Assembly (NCBI GenBank): GCA_045613985.1
Contig: JAZLCA010000005.1
Span: 1 to 25,013 of the forward strand
Source: SIG644 sp045613985
GTDB lineage: Bacteria > Bacillota > Clostridia > Oscillospirales > CAG-272
Length of the DNA stretch: 25,013 nt
Direction: 5' to 3'
Shown piece by piece: positions 1-7,881 of the stretch (its first letter is position 1; the number at the start of each line of letters is the position of its first letter). The notes under the pieces were generated by a model. It worked only from the letters and a program-made list of their open reading frames with translations, had not been told where the DNA came from and made no database searches. The position numbers were made by a program, and so were the translations under genes.

Positions 1-869
1 TACATCGCAAGCGAGTCCGCCGTCTGCTTTTGCGTTTCCGCCCGGGTCAGCTTCACCGTCAAATCTTCCAAGTCACGAGCGATTTGTTGCTGCTCAAGGG
101 CGATGGTCGCTTCTTCACGCTCATCTCGCTCGGTCAACTCCGCCAAAAGTGACAGTATCTCCTCCGTTTGGCATCGACCTTCTCTGGCCGCCTCTATTTG
201 AGCTGAATCCTGTTCATCCTCCTCACAGGCAATACCGGAAGCATATTGCCGAATGGCGGCACTGAGTGCTTCGTATTCCCGATTCAGCTTACCTGATTCG
301 CTCTTCAGGCGCTCCTGCAGCAGCGCGTACGGTTGTGTGTGAAAAATCTTTTGAAAAATCTTTTTACGTTCGTCCGTGCCGGCCAACAAAAGCTTCAAAA
401 AGTCTCCCTGGGCAATCATGGCGATCTGTGTGAATTGATTGCGGTCCATGCCCATGATTTCTTCGACAGCACGGTTAACGTCGCGCAGCTTGGTCACCAC
501 CCGTCCGTCAGAATAGGTCAGTTGCGCGCTTGCCTTCTCGGTCGTCACACCCTCCCCCTTGGCTTTGGGCCGATCGTATTCGGGATTGCGGCGCACGCAG
601 TAGATCTCGTTGCCGTATTCAAAGGTCAATTCAACCTCCGTAGGAGTCTCGGGGGCGGCATATTTGGAGCGCAGCATACCGGGCTGACGGTGATCACCGC
701 TCGCCTCACCGTACAAAGCGAAAACAATGGCGTCAAAAATGGTAGTCTTGCCGGCCCCCGTGTCGCCTGTGATCAGATACAGCCCTCGTTTGCCCAGAGA
801 GTCCATATCCAGCACGGTGCGTCCGGCGTAAGGACCAAAGGCCGACATCATCAGTTTGATCGGTCTCAT
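1..869 (-). CDS. sbcC: SbcC, ATPase subunit of the SbcCD nuclease (N-terminal part, runs off the window)
   Basis: About 289 N-terminal residues of a Rad50/SbcC-type SMC ATPase are present; the gene continues past base 1. The protein begins MRPIKLMMSAFGPY, the usual SbcC opening. It has a Walker A loop GDTGAGKTT near residues 35-43, followed by FDAIVFALYGE. A Q-loop region IAMIAQGDFLKLLLAGTDERKKIF lies near residues 149-172, and a charged, Glu/Gln-rich start of the coiled coil follows. SbcC drives ATP-dependent conformational control of the SbcD nuclease, which opens hairpins and processes double-strand ends (known for the family). The ATG overlaps the sbcD stop in an ATGA, so the two are translationally coupled. 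The Walker B and zinc-hook parts lie outside the window. Confidence 0.95.
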   Translation of the reverse strand, partial: MRPIKLMMSAFGPYAGRTVLDMDSLGKRGLYLITGDTGAGKTTIFDAIVFALYGEASGDHRQPGMLRSKYAAPETPTEVELTFEYGNEIYCVRRNPEYDRPKAKGEGVTTEKASAQLTYSDGRVVTKLRDVNRAVEEIMGMDRNQFTQIAMIAQGDFLKLLLAGTDERKKIFQKIFHTQPYALLQERLKSESGKLNREYEALSAAIRQYASGIACEEDEQDSAQIEAAREGRCQTEEILSLLAELTERDEREEATIALEQQQIARDLEDLTVKLTRAETQKQTADSLAM

Positions 870-2002
870 GCTTGTTCCTCCCAAATTTGTTGCATCAGTT
901 GTTGCAAAAAGTTGCTCTGCTCCTGCGTCATCGGCTGATTGTTCTGCAATTCGTAAAAATCAGAAAACAGTTGCAAGGGAGACTTACTCTCCACCTCGGC
1001 GTCTCCCTCGATATGCGCCGCTCGGCGCGTGCGGGTATTATCGTAATCCAGCTTCATAAGATACGGATAGACCGTGCGCAAGCGGCCGATGGCATCGGGA
1101 ATATCCTGCTCGTCGGCCAGCGTGATATGCACGTAGTCCGAAGGATAGGTCGTACCTTCATAATAAGAGCGGCTCATCAATTCGTCATACGTTCCCCGAA
1201 GCTCGACCATATCGCGCAAGGGGATAAGCGGCACCGTGCGGACGGTCAACTCCCCTTTTACTCCCAACTCGGCAACGGTGACCGATTTTTGATCTCTCGC
1301 CTCGGAAAAGGAATATTTCAACGGGGTGCCGCAGTAGCGCACCCGCTCGCTTGTGCAGTTTTGAGGACGGTGAATGTGTCCCAATGCTACGTAATCAAAA
1401 TCACGGAACACCTCAACACTGACGTTATCCGTGCCGCCGACCGAGATCTCCTCCGACTCACTTCGCTCTGCCCCCGTAACAAACTGATGGGTGAGCAGCA
1501 CATTGCGCACGGACGTATCAATCTCCATTTGCGAGATAGCAGTTCTCATCGCGTCGGTGTAGGTTTCGATTTCTCCTTCAAAATAGCGGCGAACGTGTGC
1601 GGGCTTGAGAAAGGGCAACAGATAGACCCGGACCGTTCCATGCTCATCCTCCATAGAAATCGGACGCACCTCTCCGTCCCAGACAGGCGAAATATGGACG
1701 CCGCGGTGCGAAAGAAGCCGCGCGCCAAACGCCATGCGCTCGGGGGAGTCGTGGTTTCCGCTGATGACAAACACATCAACTGCGCGATCCGAAAGACGCG
1801 TCAGAAATTCGTCGAACAATCCAACCGCCTCCGCCGAGGGAACGCTTTTATCGTACACGTCTCCCGCAATTAGAAGAGCACGCGGCATTTCCTGCTCGAT
1901 GATGCACATGATCTGATCCAAAATATATTTCTGATCCTCCAGCATCGAATATTCGTTGACACGCTTGCCAAGATGAAGATCTGACAGGTGTATAAATTTC
2001 AT
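866..2002 (-). CDS. sbcD: SbcD, Mre11-type exonuclease subunit
   Basis: A 378-residue calcineurin-like phosphoesterase of normal SbcD length. All metal-binding motifs are visible: DLHLG (D8, H10), GDVYD (D48), SGNHDS (N83, H84, D85), THQF (H172) and GHIH (H209, H211). It acts with SbcC as an ATP-dependent double-strand exonuclease and hairpin endonuclease in DNA repair and replication-fork processing. The start is preceded by a strong GAAGGAGGAG site. Its stop overlaps the sbcC start by four bases, so the pair forms an operon read from the promoter at 2051-2079. Confidence 0.96.
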   Translation of the reverse strand: MKFIHLSDLHLGKRVNEYSMLEDQKYILDQIMCIIEQEMPRALLIAGDVYDKSVPSAEAVGLFDEFLTRLSDRAVDVFVISGNHDSPERMAFGARLLSHRGVHISPVWDGEVRPISMEDEHGTVRVYLLPFLKPAHVRRYFEGEIETYTDAMRTAISQMEIDTSVRNVLLTHQFVTGAERSESEEISVGGTDNVSVEVFRDFDYVALGHIHRPQNCTSERVRYCGTPLKYSFSEARDQKSVTVAELGVKGELTVRTVPLIPLRDMVELRGTYDELMSRSYYEGTTYPSDYVHITLADEQDIPDAIGRLRTVYPYLMKLDYDNTRTRRAAHIEGDAEVESKSPLQLFSDFYELQNNQPMTQEQSNFLQQLMQQIWEEQA

Positions 2003-2050
2003 GATCCTCTCCTCCTTCTCACTGTTCTGCGGGCAGACTTTTCCCCCAAT

Positions 2051-2079
2051 ATTATATCAAATCCCACCATAGATTTCAA
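2051..2079 (-). promoter_or_regulatory. Sigma-A promoter of sbcDC
   Basis: On the minus strand, TTGAAA (2074-2079) is followed after 17 bases by a perfect TATAAT (2051-2056), about 50 bases upstream of the sbcD start. Only position 4 of the -35 box departs from consensus. Confidence 0.8.
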
Positions 2080-2112
2080 GAGGTTACTCTCAACAAGGGC
2101 GGTGTTTATGCC

Positions 2113-2151
2113 AAAAAACAGCAGACCGACGCATCATCGATCTGCTGTTTT
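2113..2151 (-). terminator. Rho-independent terminator of the NAD operon
   Basis: An 11-bp perfect stem (2115-2125 against 2141-2151, core ACAGCAGA/TCTGCTGT) has a 15-base loop and is followed on the minus strand by a run of T. It lies just after the nadE stop and before the sbcDC promoter, so it separates the two operons. Confidence 0.85.
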
Positions 2152-2155
2152 GGTA

Positions 2156-2899
2156 TTATGCTTTGGTCGCAAGACCCGCATCAAATGCGGGCATCAGTTG
2201 CAGCTTGAAGAGATTGGCGCGGTGGCGGCGGTCGATCATTTCTTTTTTCACCGCATCCTCCATGACGCCCGTACGGATATAGACGTCAAGCTCAGCGTAG
2301 GTGAAGCCAAGATTTTCCTCGTCCGTTTTGCCGCACAAGCCGTCGATCGGCACCTTTTCTACCAGCTCGCAAGGAAGTCCCAGCAAATGTCCCATCTCTT
2401 TGACCTCAGTCACAGTCAAATTGCTCATGGGAGAAAAATCGCCCACGGAATCGCCGTAGCGGGTAGAATAGCCCACCCAATCCTCCGACAAATTGCAGGT
2501 ATTGCACACTCTGCCATTGCAGCTTTGGGAAATGGCGTACAGGGTGGTCATGCGCACTCTGGGGGGCACGTTCTGCACGGTCTGCGCCGTCAGAGGTAAG
2601 TCCTTTGGCATGGCCGCAAGGATCGCGTCGATCGCCCCGCCGACGTTGACCTCATAATGGCGAATACCCAGGTGATTGACCAGCATATACGCCTTATCGA
2701 TATCGTGCTGCTCGCCTTGCGGCATCAGCACGCCGATGACACGGTCTTTGCCCAGTGCTTCTACACACAAAGCCGCCGCGATCGAACTGTCCTTACCGCC
2801 CGAAATGCCAACAACAGCATTACAATCCTTGCCGTTTTGTTCAAAAAAGTCTCGAATCCACGCAACACACGCGTCTTTTGTTTTTTTAACATCAAACAT
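2156..2899 (-). CDS. nadE: NH3-dependent NAD+ synthetase
   Basis: A 247-residue single-domain NadE, without the glutaminase domain found in larger forms. The N-type ATP pyrophosphatase loop SGGKDSS is at residues 33-39. Later conserved blocks are GYSTRYGDSVGDFSP and DGLCGKTDEENLGFTYAELD, typical of the nicotinate-adenine-dinucleotide binding region. It amidates deamido-NAD to NAD using ammonia and ATP. It is the last gene of the operon; its ATG shares one base with the TAA of the NAMPT gene (TAATG), indicating coupling. It needs nicotinate adenine dinucleotide, which implies a deamidated branch in the cell besides the NMN routes encoded here. Confidence 0.95.
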   Translation of the reverse strand: MFDVKKTKDACVAWIRDFFEQNGKDCNAVVGISGGKDSSIAAALCVEALGKDRVIGVLMPQGEQHDIDKAYMLVNHLGIRHYEVNVGGAIDAILAAMPKDLPLTAQTVQNVPPRVRMTTLYAISQSCNGRVCNTCNLSEDWVGYSTRYGDSVGDFSPMSNLTVTEVKEMGHLLGLPCELVEKVPIDGLCGKTDEENLGFTYAELDVYIRTGVMEDAVKKEMIDRRHRANLFKLQLMPAFDAGLATKA

Positions 2900-4371
2900 T
2901 AAAATTTTCCTCCGTTCAGCCGCTGACGTATCTCGTCGAGCGTGTAGTCGATCAACATTTTTCCGTCGCGGAATACCGGCACCAACAGGTTTCCGTCCGG
3001 GATGTCTTCTCTCGTATATTCATCTTTATACTTTAGGACACCGTCCTCCTCATAGACGAAGCACAGGCCCTTTTGGCTCTTTTTGAAGCCGCCTTCCTTG
3101 GGGTTTTTGAACACAGGGTAGCACTTTCCGTCCACCTCGGCATAGCAGGCCTTAATGCAAGAGCTGAAGGTGTCGCGAGTGAAGGGTTTGAGCATATTGT
3201 CCTCCTCGATGCAATGCATGGAGAAGGAACCGACACCCAGCGCCACGTTGGAGCAGGCGAAACCGTTGTTTTTGAGGATCTCAAAGATCTCCTCGCATCT
3301 TTGCACCGTGATACTGTCGCCGTAGATGGCCTTAACGTGGGGATCGAGCACCTTGTAGCCCTTGGAGTTGATCGTGCCACCGAACTGCTCCCACAGCTTG
3401 AACACGGTCTTGGTGACCACCTCCACGCAGTCGCCCGAGTCGCCTCGCATCAGCATACAGCCGTTATGGGCCAGAATCTCGTCGTGCAGCTGAGGCAGAA
3501 TGTTGTCGATGACGTTCCAGTAATCGTAGCTGTCCAGCACACACGAAAAGCTGGTGTTTGGGTACAGCTCGGTCAGCATTTTACGCAGGAAAGTGATTTC
3601 GTCGCCGTCCACCGCGTAGTTGGAGCACATGACAAAATGCTCCGTAGATACCGAACCGTATGCAACCGGCTCCTTGGTGCAATCACAGTTGAACATACGT
3701 TCCAGATACGGAATGGCAGGAACGGTAGCCGTGAGCAAGAAGGACAAGCACCAACCGGCGCCGGCCTTGAGTGCCGCATCCACGCACATATCACCTCGGA
3801 AGTCGAAGGCACCGAGTGCTTTGGCACGAGGGACGCTGTCCTCGACCGTTTGCTCATAATACTTATTGACGATATCACGGTAGGTCTTGCCGACCGTAGC
3901 CGTGATCTGCGGATACCACATTTCGGCCGAGATAAGGCTTTCCAATGCCTGCGGCAGCCATGCGAAATCGTCGTGGGTATTGGTGATGCCGAACATAGGA
4001 ACGTGAACGGGAACCATCGTACCCTCGGGCAGCGCAATGATCTCGATGGGCAGATATCCCAGGCGGTGCAGTTTGCGAATCTTTTCGGTGCCGTAAATGC
4101 CTTTGCCCAGCGTAGCGTCCAGTACGCGAGTATATTCACTGACGACCTCCTCTTCGTCAAGGGCGAAAAAGTTTTCGTTGAAGTAGTCGATCAGCCAGGT
4201 CTTGCAGAACATCTGTACGCCGAACATAACGACCTTGTCCCAACGGTTGACACGACTCATGCGAGGGGTGTAGTAGGACATGGATTTGGTCATTTTGGGG
4301 TTGATCATATCGCTGTGTACCGTTTTGTAAAAGTCACACAGCAGCATGGGGTGGATTGCCTTATTCATCAT
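2899..4371 (-). CDS. nadV: Nicotinamide phosphoribosyltransferase (NAMPT/NadV family)
   Basis: A 490-residue protein with the NAMPT fold signature: an N-terminal DFYKTVHSDM segment, FDFRG near residue 189 (D190 aligns by eye with the Asp that selects the amide substrate in human NAMPT), EHFVMCS with H245 as the likely phosphorylated histidine, LDSYDYWN near 279, RGDSGD near 309 and YGDSITV near 350. Family reaction: nicotinamide + PRPP to NMN + PPi. The usual RPDSG reads RGDSG here, a Pro to Gly change. It has one-base overlaps with its neighbours on both sides. The PRPP-synthetase-like gene two positions upstream could supply its co-substrate. An alternative substrate (ADP-ribose pyrophosphate, as in phage Namat enzymes) cannot be excluded from sequence alone. 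Confidence 0.92.
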   Translation of the reverse strand: MMNKAIHPMLLCDFYKTVHSDMINPKMTKSMSYYTPRMSRVNRWDKVVMFGVQMFCKTWLIDYFNENFFALDEEEVVSEYTRVLDATLGKGIYGTEKIRKLHRLGYLPIEIIALPEGTMVPVHVPMFGITNTHDDFAWLPQALESLISAEMWYPQITATVGKTYRDIVNKYYEQTVEDSVPRAKALGAFDFRGDMCVDAALKAGAGWCLSFLLTATVPAIPYLERMFNCDCTKEPVAYGSVSTEHFVMCSNYAVDGDEITFLRKMLTELYPNTSFSCVLDSYDYWNVIDNILPQLHDEILAHNGCMLMRGDSGDCVEVVTKTVFKLWEQFGGTINSKGYKVLDPHVKAIYGDSITVQRCEEIFEILKNNGFACSNVALGVGSFSMHCIEEDNMLKPFTRDTFSSCIKACYAEVDGKCYPVFKNPKEGGFKKSQKGLCFVYEEDGVLKYKDEYTREDIPDGNLLVPVFRDGKMLIDYTLDEIRQRLNGGKF

Positions 4372-4715
4372 TATTCTCCTTTAACGTAGCCGTTTTCCAC
4401 AAGCCACTCTTTCCAATTGTTCTCATTCAGGGATTTGTATTTGTAAGTATTCTCTACCTCCGCGTTATATTCCGGATATAGTAGAATCTTACGAAAATTA
4501 TCATACGATATTTCCTTCTGGTATTCGCGGGAAAAGCTACCCGGCCGAATATCATAAGGAGAGTTTGTCTCTGAAGCTTCAGAGATAAGTTTACCTGTCG
4601 TTTTATCCATATAAACGACCGAAACGCAGTACTTATCCCTCACAGTCTCCCCCATGTTCCTGTTATAACAAAACAGGAACACTAAGTTTTTGCGATCTTC
4701 GTACAACTTTCCCAT
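4371..4715 (-). CDS. Hypothetical protein in the NAD operon (114 residues)
   Basis: I do not recognise this family. The product is small, soluble and hydrophilic, rich in Tyr, Asn, Glu and Lys, with no signal peptide or membrane segment. It contains a CVSVVYMDKTTGKLISEASE stretch that looks like an edge-to-edge beta structure, and ends in a NENNWKEWLVENGYVKGE segment. It appears to be a real gene: its AAGGAG ribosome binding site overlaps the stop of the upstream Prs-like gene (TAAGGAG), with 7 bases to the ATG, and its TAA overlaps the ATG of the NAMPT gene by one base. Its own 3' end carries the AGGAG that serves NAMPT. The position suggests a regulator or accessory of the nicotinamide branch (inference). 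Confidence 0.75.
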   Translation of the reverse strand: MGKLYEDRKNLVFLFCYNRNMGETVRDKYCVSVVYMDKTTGKLISEASETNSPYDIRPGSFSREYQKEISYDNFRKILLYPEYNAEVENTYKYKSLNENNWKEWLVENGYVKGE

Positions 4716-4726
4716 ATGGCCTCTCC

Positions 4727-5524
4727 TTATTTTATAAGTGTAATTTTATCGTGCCTTTCGGTCAGAATACTGTCCGTGGTAAAGACTCTTTCGATCAGTC
4801 CGCTGGTAAGCACCTCTCCCTGCAAAATGGAATTTTCACAGTGAGAAATATAGAGATAGATCTCGGATGCGCCCAGCTCCTTGAGCTTTTTGGCACTGTG
4901 ATAGAAGGTACCGCCCTTCGAACAAATATCGTCAACGATGAGGACGCGGCTGCCGGGAATCAACTCCGTAGCACCCGAAACGTCAAGCCCCTTGATCTGA
5001 CCGGTTGCCCACTCTCTCTTTTTTATGCCGAAGGCAAAAGGCTTATTGGCAAGGGCACTGTACCTTTTCATCGCTCCTTCGTCGGGGTAGAACATCATAA
5101 GATTTTCTTCTCCAATCGTTGCGATGACTCTTGCAATGTTATCTTTCGGAGTCTGTACTACGATATGATCAAAGAGTGCTTCGCTCACCGTAGAGTGCGG
5201 ATCCAGCACCGTTACAGATGCAAATCCCAGCCAATTGATGACCTCGGAGAAGTATTTGAGAGTAAACACGTCCTCGTCAGACTTTACTCTATCCTGCCTT
5301 GCGTTTGGGATATATGGCATATCGAGATGGATGGTCCCTACGCCGTGAGCCTTCAGGTGCTTCACGATATATATAAGAGCGACGAGTTCTTCGTTGTTCT
5401 CAAAGCACCAGCTTATTCTGGCGCTGCGTTCGCTGCCGAAATCCTTGGGCACGTTTTCCTTTATCAGAAGCGTTCCATCCGGAAAACTCCCGATGGCGAT
5501 GGTCTGGTCGTTTAATTTCAGCAT
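4727..5524 (-). CDS. prs: Ribose-phosphate pyrophosphokinase (PRPP synthetase)-like protein
   Basis: A 265-residue Prs-family protein, shorter than the usual 310-320 residues. Visible motifs are MPYIPNARQDR (69-79), DPHS (108-111), a flexible catalytic loop FGIKKREWATGQ (about 165-176) and the PRPP-binding loop VLIVDDICSKGGT (194-206). The family makes PRPP from ribose 5-phosphate and ATP. I chose the ATG at 5524 rather than the in-frame ATG at 5554: GGAGA sits at proper distance before 5524, and the longer version would overlap pncA. It is co-transcribed with NAMPT, which uses PRPP. The short form and the DICSKGGT loop resemble Prs-like proteins found next to NadV in phage genomes, some of which act on ADP-ribose, so the substrate is open. 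Confidence 0.85.
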   Translation of the reverse strand: MLKLNDQTIAIGSFPDGTLLIKENVPKDFGSERSARISWCFENNEELVALIYIVKHLKAHGVGTIHLDMPYIPNARQDRVKSDEDVFTLKYFSEVINWLGFASVTVLDPHSTVSEALFDHIVVQTPKDNIARVIATIGEENLMMFYPDEGAMKRYSALANKPFAFGIKKREWATGQIKGLDVSGATELIPGSRVLIVDDICSKGGTFYHSAKKLKELGASEIYLYISHCENSILQGEVLTSGLIERVFTTDSILTERHDKITLIK

Positions 5525-5526
5525 AG

Positions 5527-6057
5527 TTATTCTCCAATCACACAAACCTGGCACATTTTCATAGTAAGCAGAGCGGCATTGTGGCTGTCGACGGTCACGC
5601 CGGCACAGCAGGATGCATCTACACTTACTTGAGTTTCAAGGAAATTGGCCTTCATCAACAAAGCATTGGATACCACGCAGATGTCGGTGCAAAGGCCGAT
5701 CAGCTCGATCTCGATATCGTTCGGATCGTAGGTAGCCTTGATGTATTCGGGCAGCTCGGTCGAACCGAAGGTGAGCTTTTCAATGGCGTGATAGTTCTTT
5801 CCCTCCAGCGCAGCCTGGACCTTGCCGTCGAGCTTCCAGCCGTCCGTGCCCTTGATGCAGTGGGGAAAGGGAAGGCGGTTGCCCTCCTGGGTATCCATAT
5901 AATTTTCAAAGTGTGTGTCGTAGGTGACGATGATGTCACCATCATGATTTTGGATTTTTGCCACCACCAAATCCACGATAGCAACCGCCTCGGCTGAGCC
6001 CAACGCTCCGTCGACGAAATCCTTTTGCATATCCACAACGATCAATACTTTTTTCAT
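5527..6057 (-). CDS. pncA: Nicotinamidase / isochorismatase-family cysteine hydrolase
   Basis: A 176-residue cysteine hydrolase with the full catalytic triad: D9 in VVDMQKDF, K94 in IEKLTFGST and C127 in CTDICVVSNA. Metal-site candidates are D47 and H49 (YDTHFENY) and H66 (LPFPHC). The TQEGxxLPxPHCIxGTxGW signature is typical of short nicotinamidases. The reaction is nicotinamide to nicotinate plus ammonia. It lies two bases before the Prs-like start and 22 bases after the methyltransferase. No nicotinate phosphoribosyltransferase is present in the window, so its product must be used by a gene elsewhere or excreted. Confidence 0.88.
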   Translation of the reverse strand: MKKVLIVVDMQKDFVDGALGSAEAVAIVDLVVAKIQNHDGDIIVTYDTHFENYMDTQEGNRLPFPHCIKGTDGWKLDGKVQAALEGKNYHAIEKLTFGSTELPEYIKATYDPNDIEIELIGLCTDICVVSNALLMKANFLETQVSVDASCCAGVTVDSHNAALLTMKMCQVCVIGE

Positions 6058-6079
6058 TTTTTTGCCCTCCGTTTTTTAT

Positions 6080-6868
6080 TTACTTGGTTGATTTTAACAG
6101 AATTTTGAAATGGGTGAAATCGTTGAGCACGATGCCGCTATCCTTCTTAATTTGGTGTTTGATAAAGGGGAGCGTGTAGTGCTCTTGATAGACGATCTCG
6201 TAATGCGAAGGAATTTTAGATAGAAGCGCTTCCTTGGTCAGCGGCAAATAGTTCTCCCTTACCTCGCGCTCCCAATTTTCGGTATAGCGATACTTGAGCA
6301 AATAGTGGATCAAATGGAATCGGATGCTGATGGGGCCCCAAATGCTCTCATACTCTGCAAGCTTTTGAGGATACAGGGTCCTGGCCTTTGCTACGTCCTG
6401 CTCGTCGGACATAAGCTTGATTCCGTCCGAGAGCATCATGTCCCGAATGGCAATGTATTTGAATCCACTGTGAAAGACTCTGTCCCAGAACTCGTCAACG
6501 GATTCGTCTGTTCCGTAATGATACACCTCATGCAGTGTACTGGAAATGTTGATCAGCGTTTTCTCGGGGCAACAATCAATGGCGTCCCAGTTCGTATAGA
6601 AGCGCGCATCCTTGAGCGTCTGTCTTGCCTTTTCGATCATGTCCTCACTGATGTCGTAACCGATATACCTGTATTCCGGAAAGAGCATCTGCATCATTTT
6701 AATCAACACACCGTTGGCACATCCGAAATCCAGTACGGTGTCGATGGGCTCAAAAATTTTATCCATGAAGAACAGCTTATCCAGCAAGGATTTTTCCATT
6801 CTCCTGACGTATATATCCAAATCGTTTACTTTTTCCATGGGTCCCTCTGTTGTTTTCTCGTAATTCAT
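6080..6868 (-). CDS. Class I SAM-dependent methyltransferase in the NAD operon
   Basis: A 262-residue Rossmann-fold methyltransferase. Motif I is VLDFGCANG (about 45-53), the acidic end of strand 2 is D72 in IGYDISEDMI, and a post-motif segment is INISSTLHEVYHYG. The C-terminal half has aromatic and basic helices (RFHLIHYLLKYRYTENW) that may form a substrate cap. The substrate cannot be read from the sequence. The ATG at 6868 overlaps the nadR stop as ATGA; an internal ATG at 6838 with GAGGG before it is an alternative start. Its place between nadR and pncA suggests a role on nicotinamide, a pyridine nucleotide or a linked metabolite, but this is inference; a general housekeeping methyltransferase is possible. 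Confidence 0.85.
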   Translation of the reverse strand: MNYEKTTEGPMEKVNDLDIYVRRMEKSLLDKLFFMDKIFEPIDTVLDFGCANGVLIKMMQMLFPEYRYIGYDISEDMIEKARQTLKDARFYTNWDAIDCCPEKTLINISSTLHEVYHYGTDESVDEFWDRVFHSGFKYIAIRDMMLSDGIKLMSDEQDVAKARTLYPQKLAEYESIWGPISIRFHLIHYLLKYRYTENWEREVRENYLPLTKEALLSKIPSHYEIVYQEHYTLPFIKHQIKKDSGIVLNDFTHFKILLKSTK

Positions 6869-7881
6869 TTCAAAATGGCCTCCACTTCTCGGACAGCTGC
6901 CATGAACCGCTGCTGGTAATCCCCTTGGATCACCACGTACTTTTTGCCGTGCTGCTCGAGAATGCTTTTGATCTGATCCGAATACGTTTTGCGATCATCG
7001 CGGATCACCGTGCTTCTGTCGCCATCCTGTACAAACTCCACGTCCGGCTCCAAAAACAGGATCAGGTCGTAGCGGTTGATGGCATCAATGGCATCCGAAA
7101 GCACAATGTTGTTCCCTTTTCCCGGATCATCCAAAAAATTCATGTAAAACTGGGTGATAAGGGCATCAGTGTCCACGAACAAAACCTTGTTGCTTCGCTC
7201 CAACGCTTTCATTTCATTGAGTTTGTGCTGTAGGAGTATCTCGGTAAAATCCTCCGTCAGCATCATCATATCCGTTCCCGATCGCTCGGATATTTCTCTG
7301 CCCGCCTCGTCTATGTAATTTGTGTTGAAATAATTGGCCAGATTGATAGTAAGGGTAGATTTCCCCGTGCTTTCTCCGCCAACGAGCAAAACCTTTTTGT
7401 TGTAATAGGCTTTGACAATATTAGGCAGCCATTCCCAGTATTCATACGGATTTTGGCGAATCATCGTCGAATTCAGGGAATCACGAGGGAAAACGTAAAA
7501 ATCACTTTCCGGGTAACCCAAGTTCCAAAAACTATCCTTCCCGTAATCGTCACCGCAAAAAACAACGTCAAGAGGCTTACCGATCTGTTGCTTGACCAAT
7601 TCGCAATCCTGCTTCCACTGTTGCTCGCTATAATCCTTCTTATCCTTTAGCGTGTCAAACAGAGGAACGATTTTTACGTTGCCGATATGCTTCGTCAGCT
7701 GATAGATCCAACGATAACGGGTACGGTAATCGATCTCCTCTCTGTTTGTTCCCACGCTGATCACAACGTACAGCTCCTCGCACATATTGGCCGCCTGGAT
7801 AATACAAGACAGATGGCCGCGATGCAAGGGGTTGAAGGAACCACCGTACATTCCCGTTTGATATCTTGCGCCTTGTTTCAT
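6865..7881 (-). CDS. nadR: NadR-type bifunctional NMN adenylyltransferase / ribosylnicotinamide kinase
   Basis: A 338-residue two-domain enzyme. The N-terminal nucleotidyltransferase domain shows GGSFNPLHRGH (13-23, with the HxGH histidines H20 and H23) and the LNSTMIRQNP motif near 136-145. The C-terminal kinase domain starts at about 163, with the P-loop GGESTGKST (168-176). It lacks the N-terminal helix-turn-helix of enterobacterial NadR, so it is an enzyme only; regulation is handled by nrtR. Reactions: nicotinamide riboside to NMN (kinase) and NMN to NAD (adenylyltransferase). It has four-base overlaps with pnuC upstream and the methyltransferase downstream, so uptake and phosphorylation of nicotinamide riboside are expressed together. 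Confidence 0.94.
   Translation of the reverse strand: MKQGARYQTGMYGGSFNPLHRGHLSCIIQAANMCEELYVVISVGTNREEIDYRTRYRWIYQLTKHIGNVKIVPLFDTLKDKKDYSEQQWKQDCELVKQQIGKPLDVVFCGDDYGKDSFWNLGYPESDFYVFPRDSLNSTMIRQNPYEYWEWLPNIVKAYYNKKVLLVGGESTGKSTLTINLANYFNTNYIDEAGREISERSGTDMMMLTEDFTEILLQHKLNEMKALERSNKVLFVDTDALITQFYMNFLDDPGKGNNIVLSDAIDAINRYDLILFLEPDVEFVQDGDRSTVIRDDRKTYSDQIKSILEQHGKKYVVIQGDYQQRFMAAVREVEAILK

Noticed and set aside
872..1873. 333-codon plus-strand frame opposite sbcD
   Set aside because: Antisense shadow of a gene with all its catalytic motifs; no ribosome binding site and no recognisable domain.
3073..4389. 438-codon plus-strand frame opposite the NAMPT gene
   Set aside because: Antisense shadow; composition mirrors the real gene and no family motif is seen.
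2899..5524. Prophage origin for the Prs-like/NadV pair
   Set aside because: No phage structural, lysis or integrase genes surround it; the pair sits inside a coherent chromosomal operon with nrtR and nadE.
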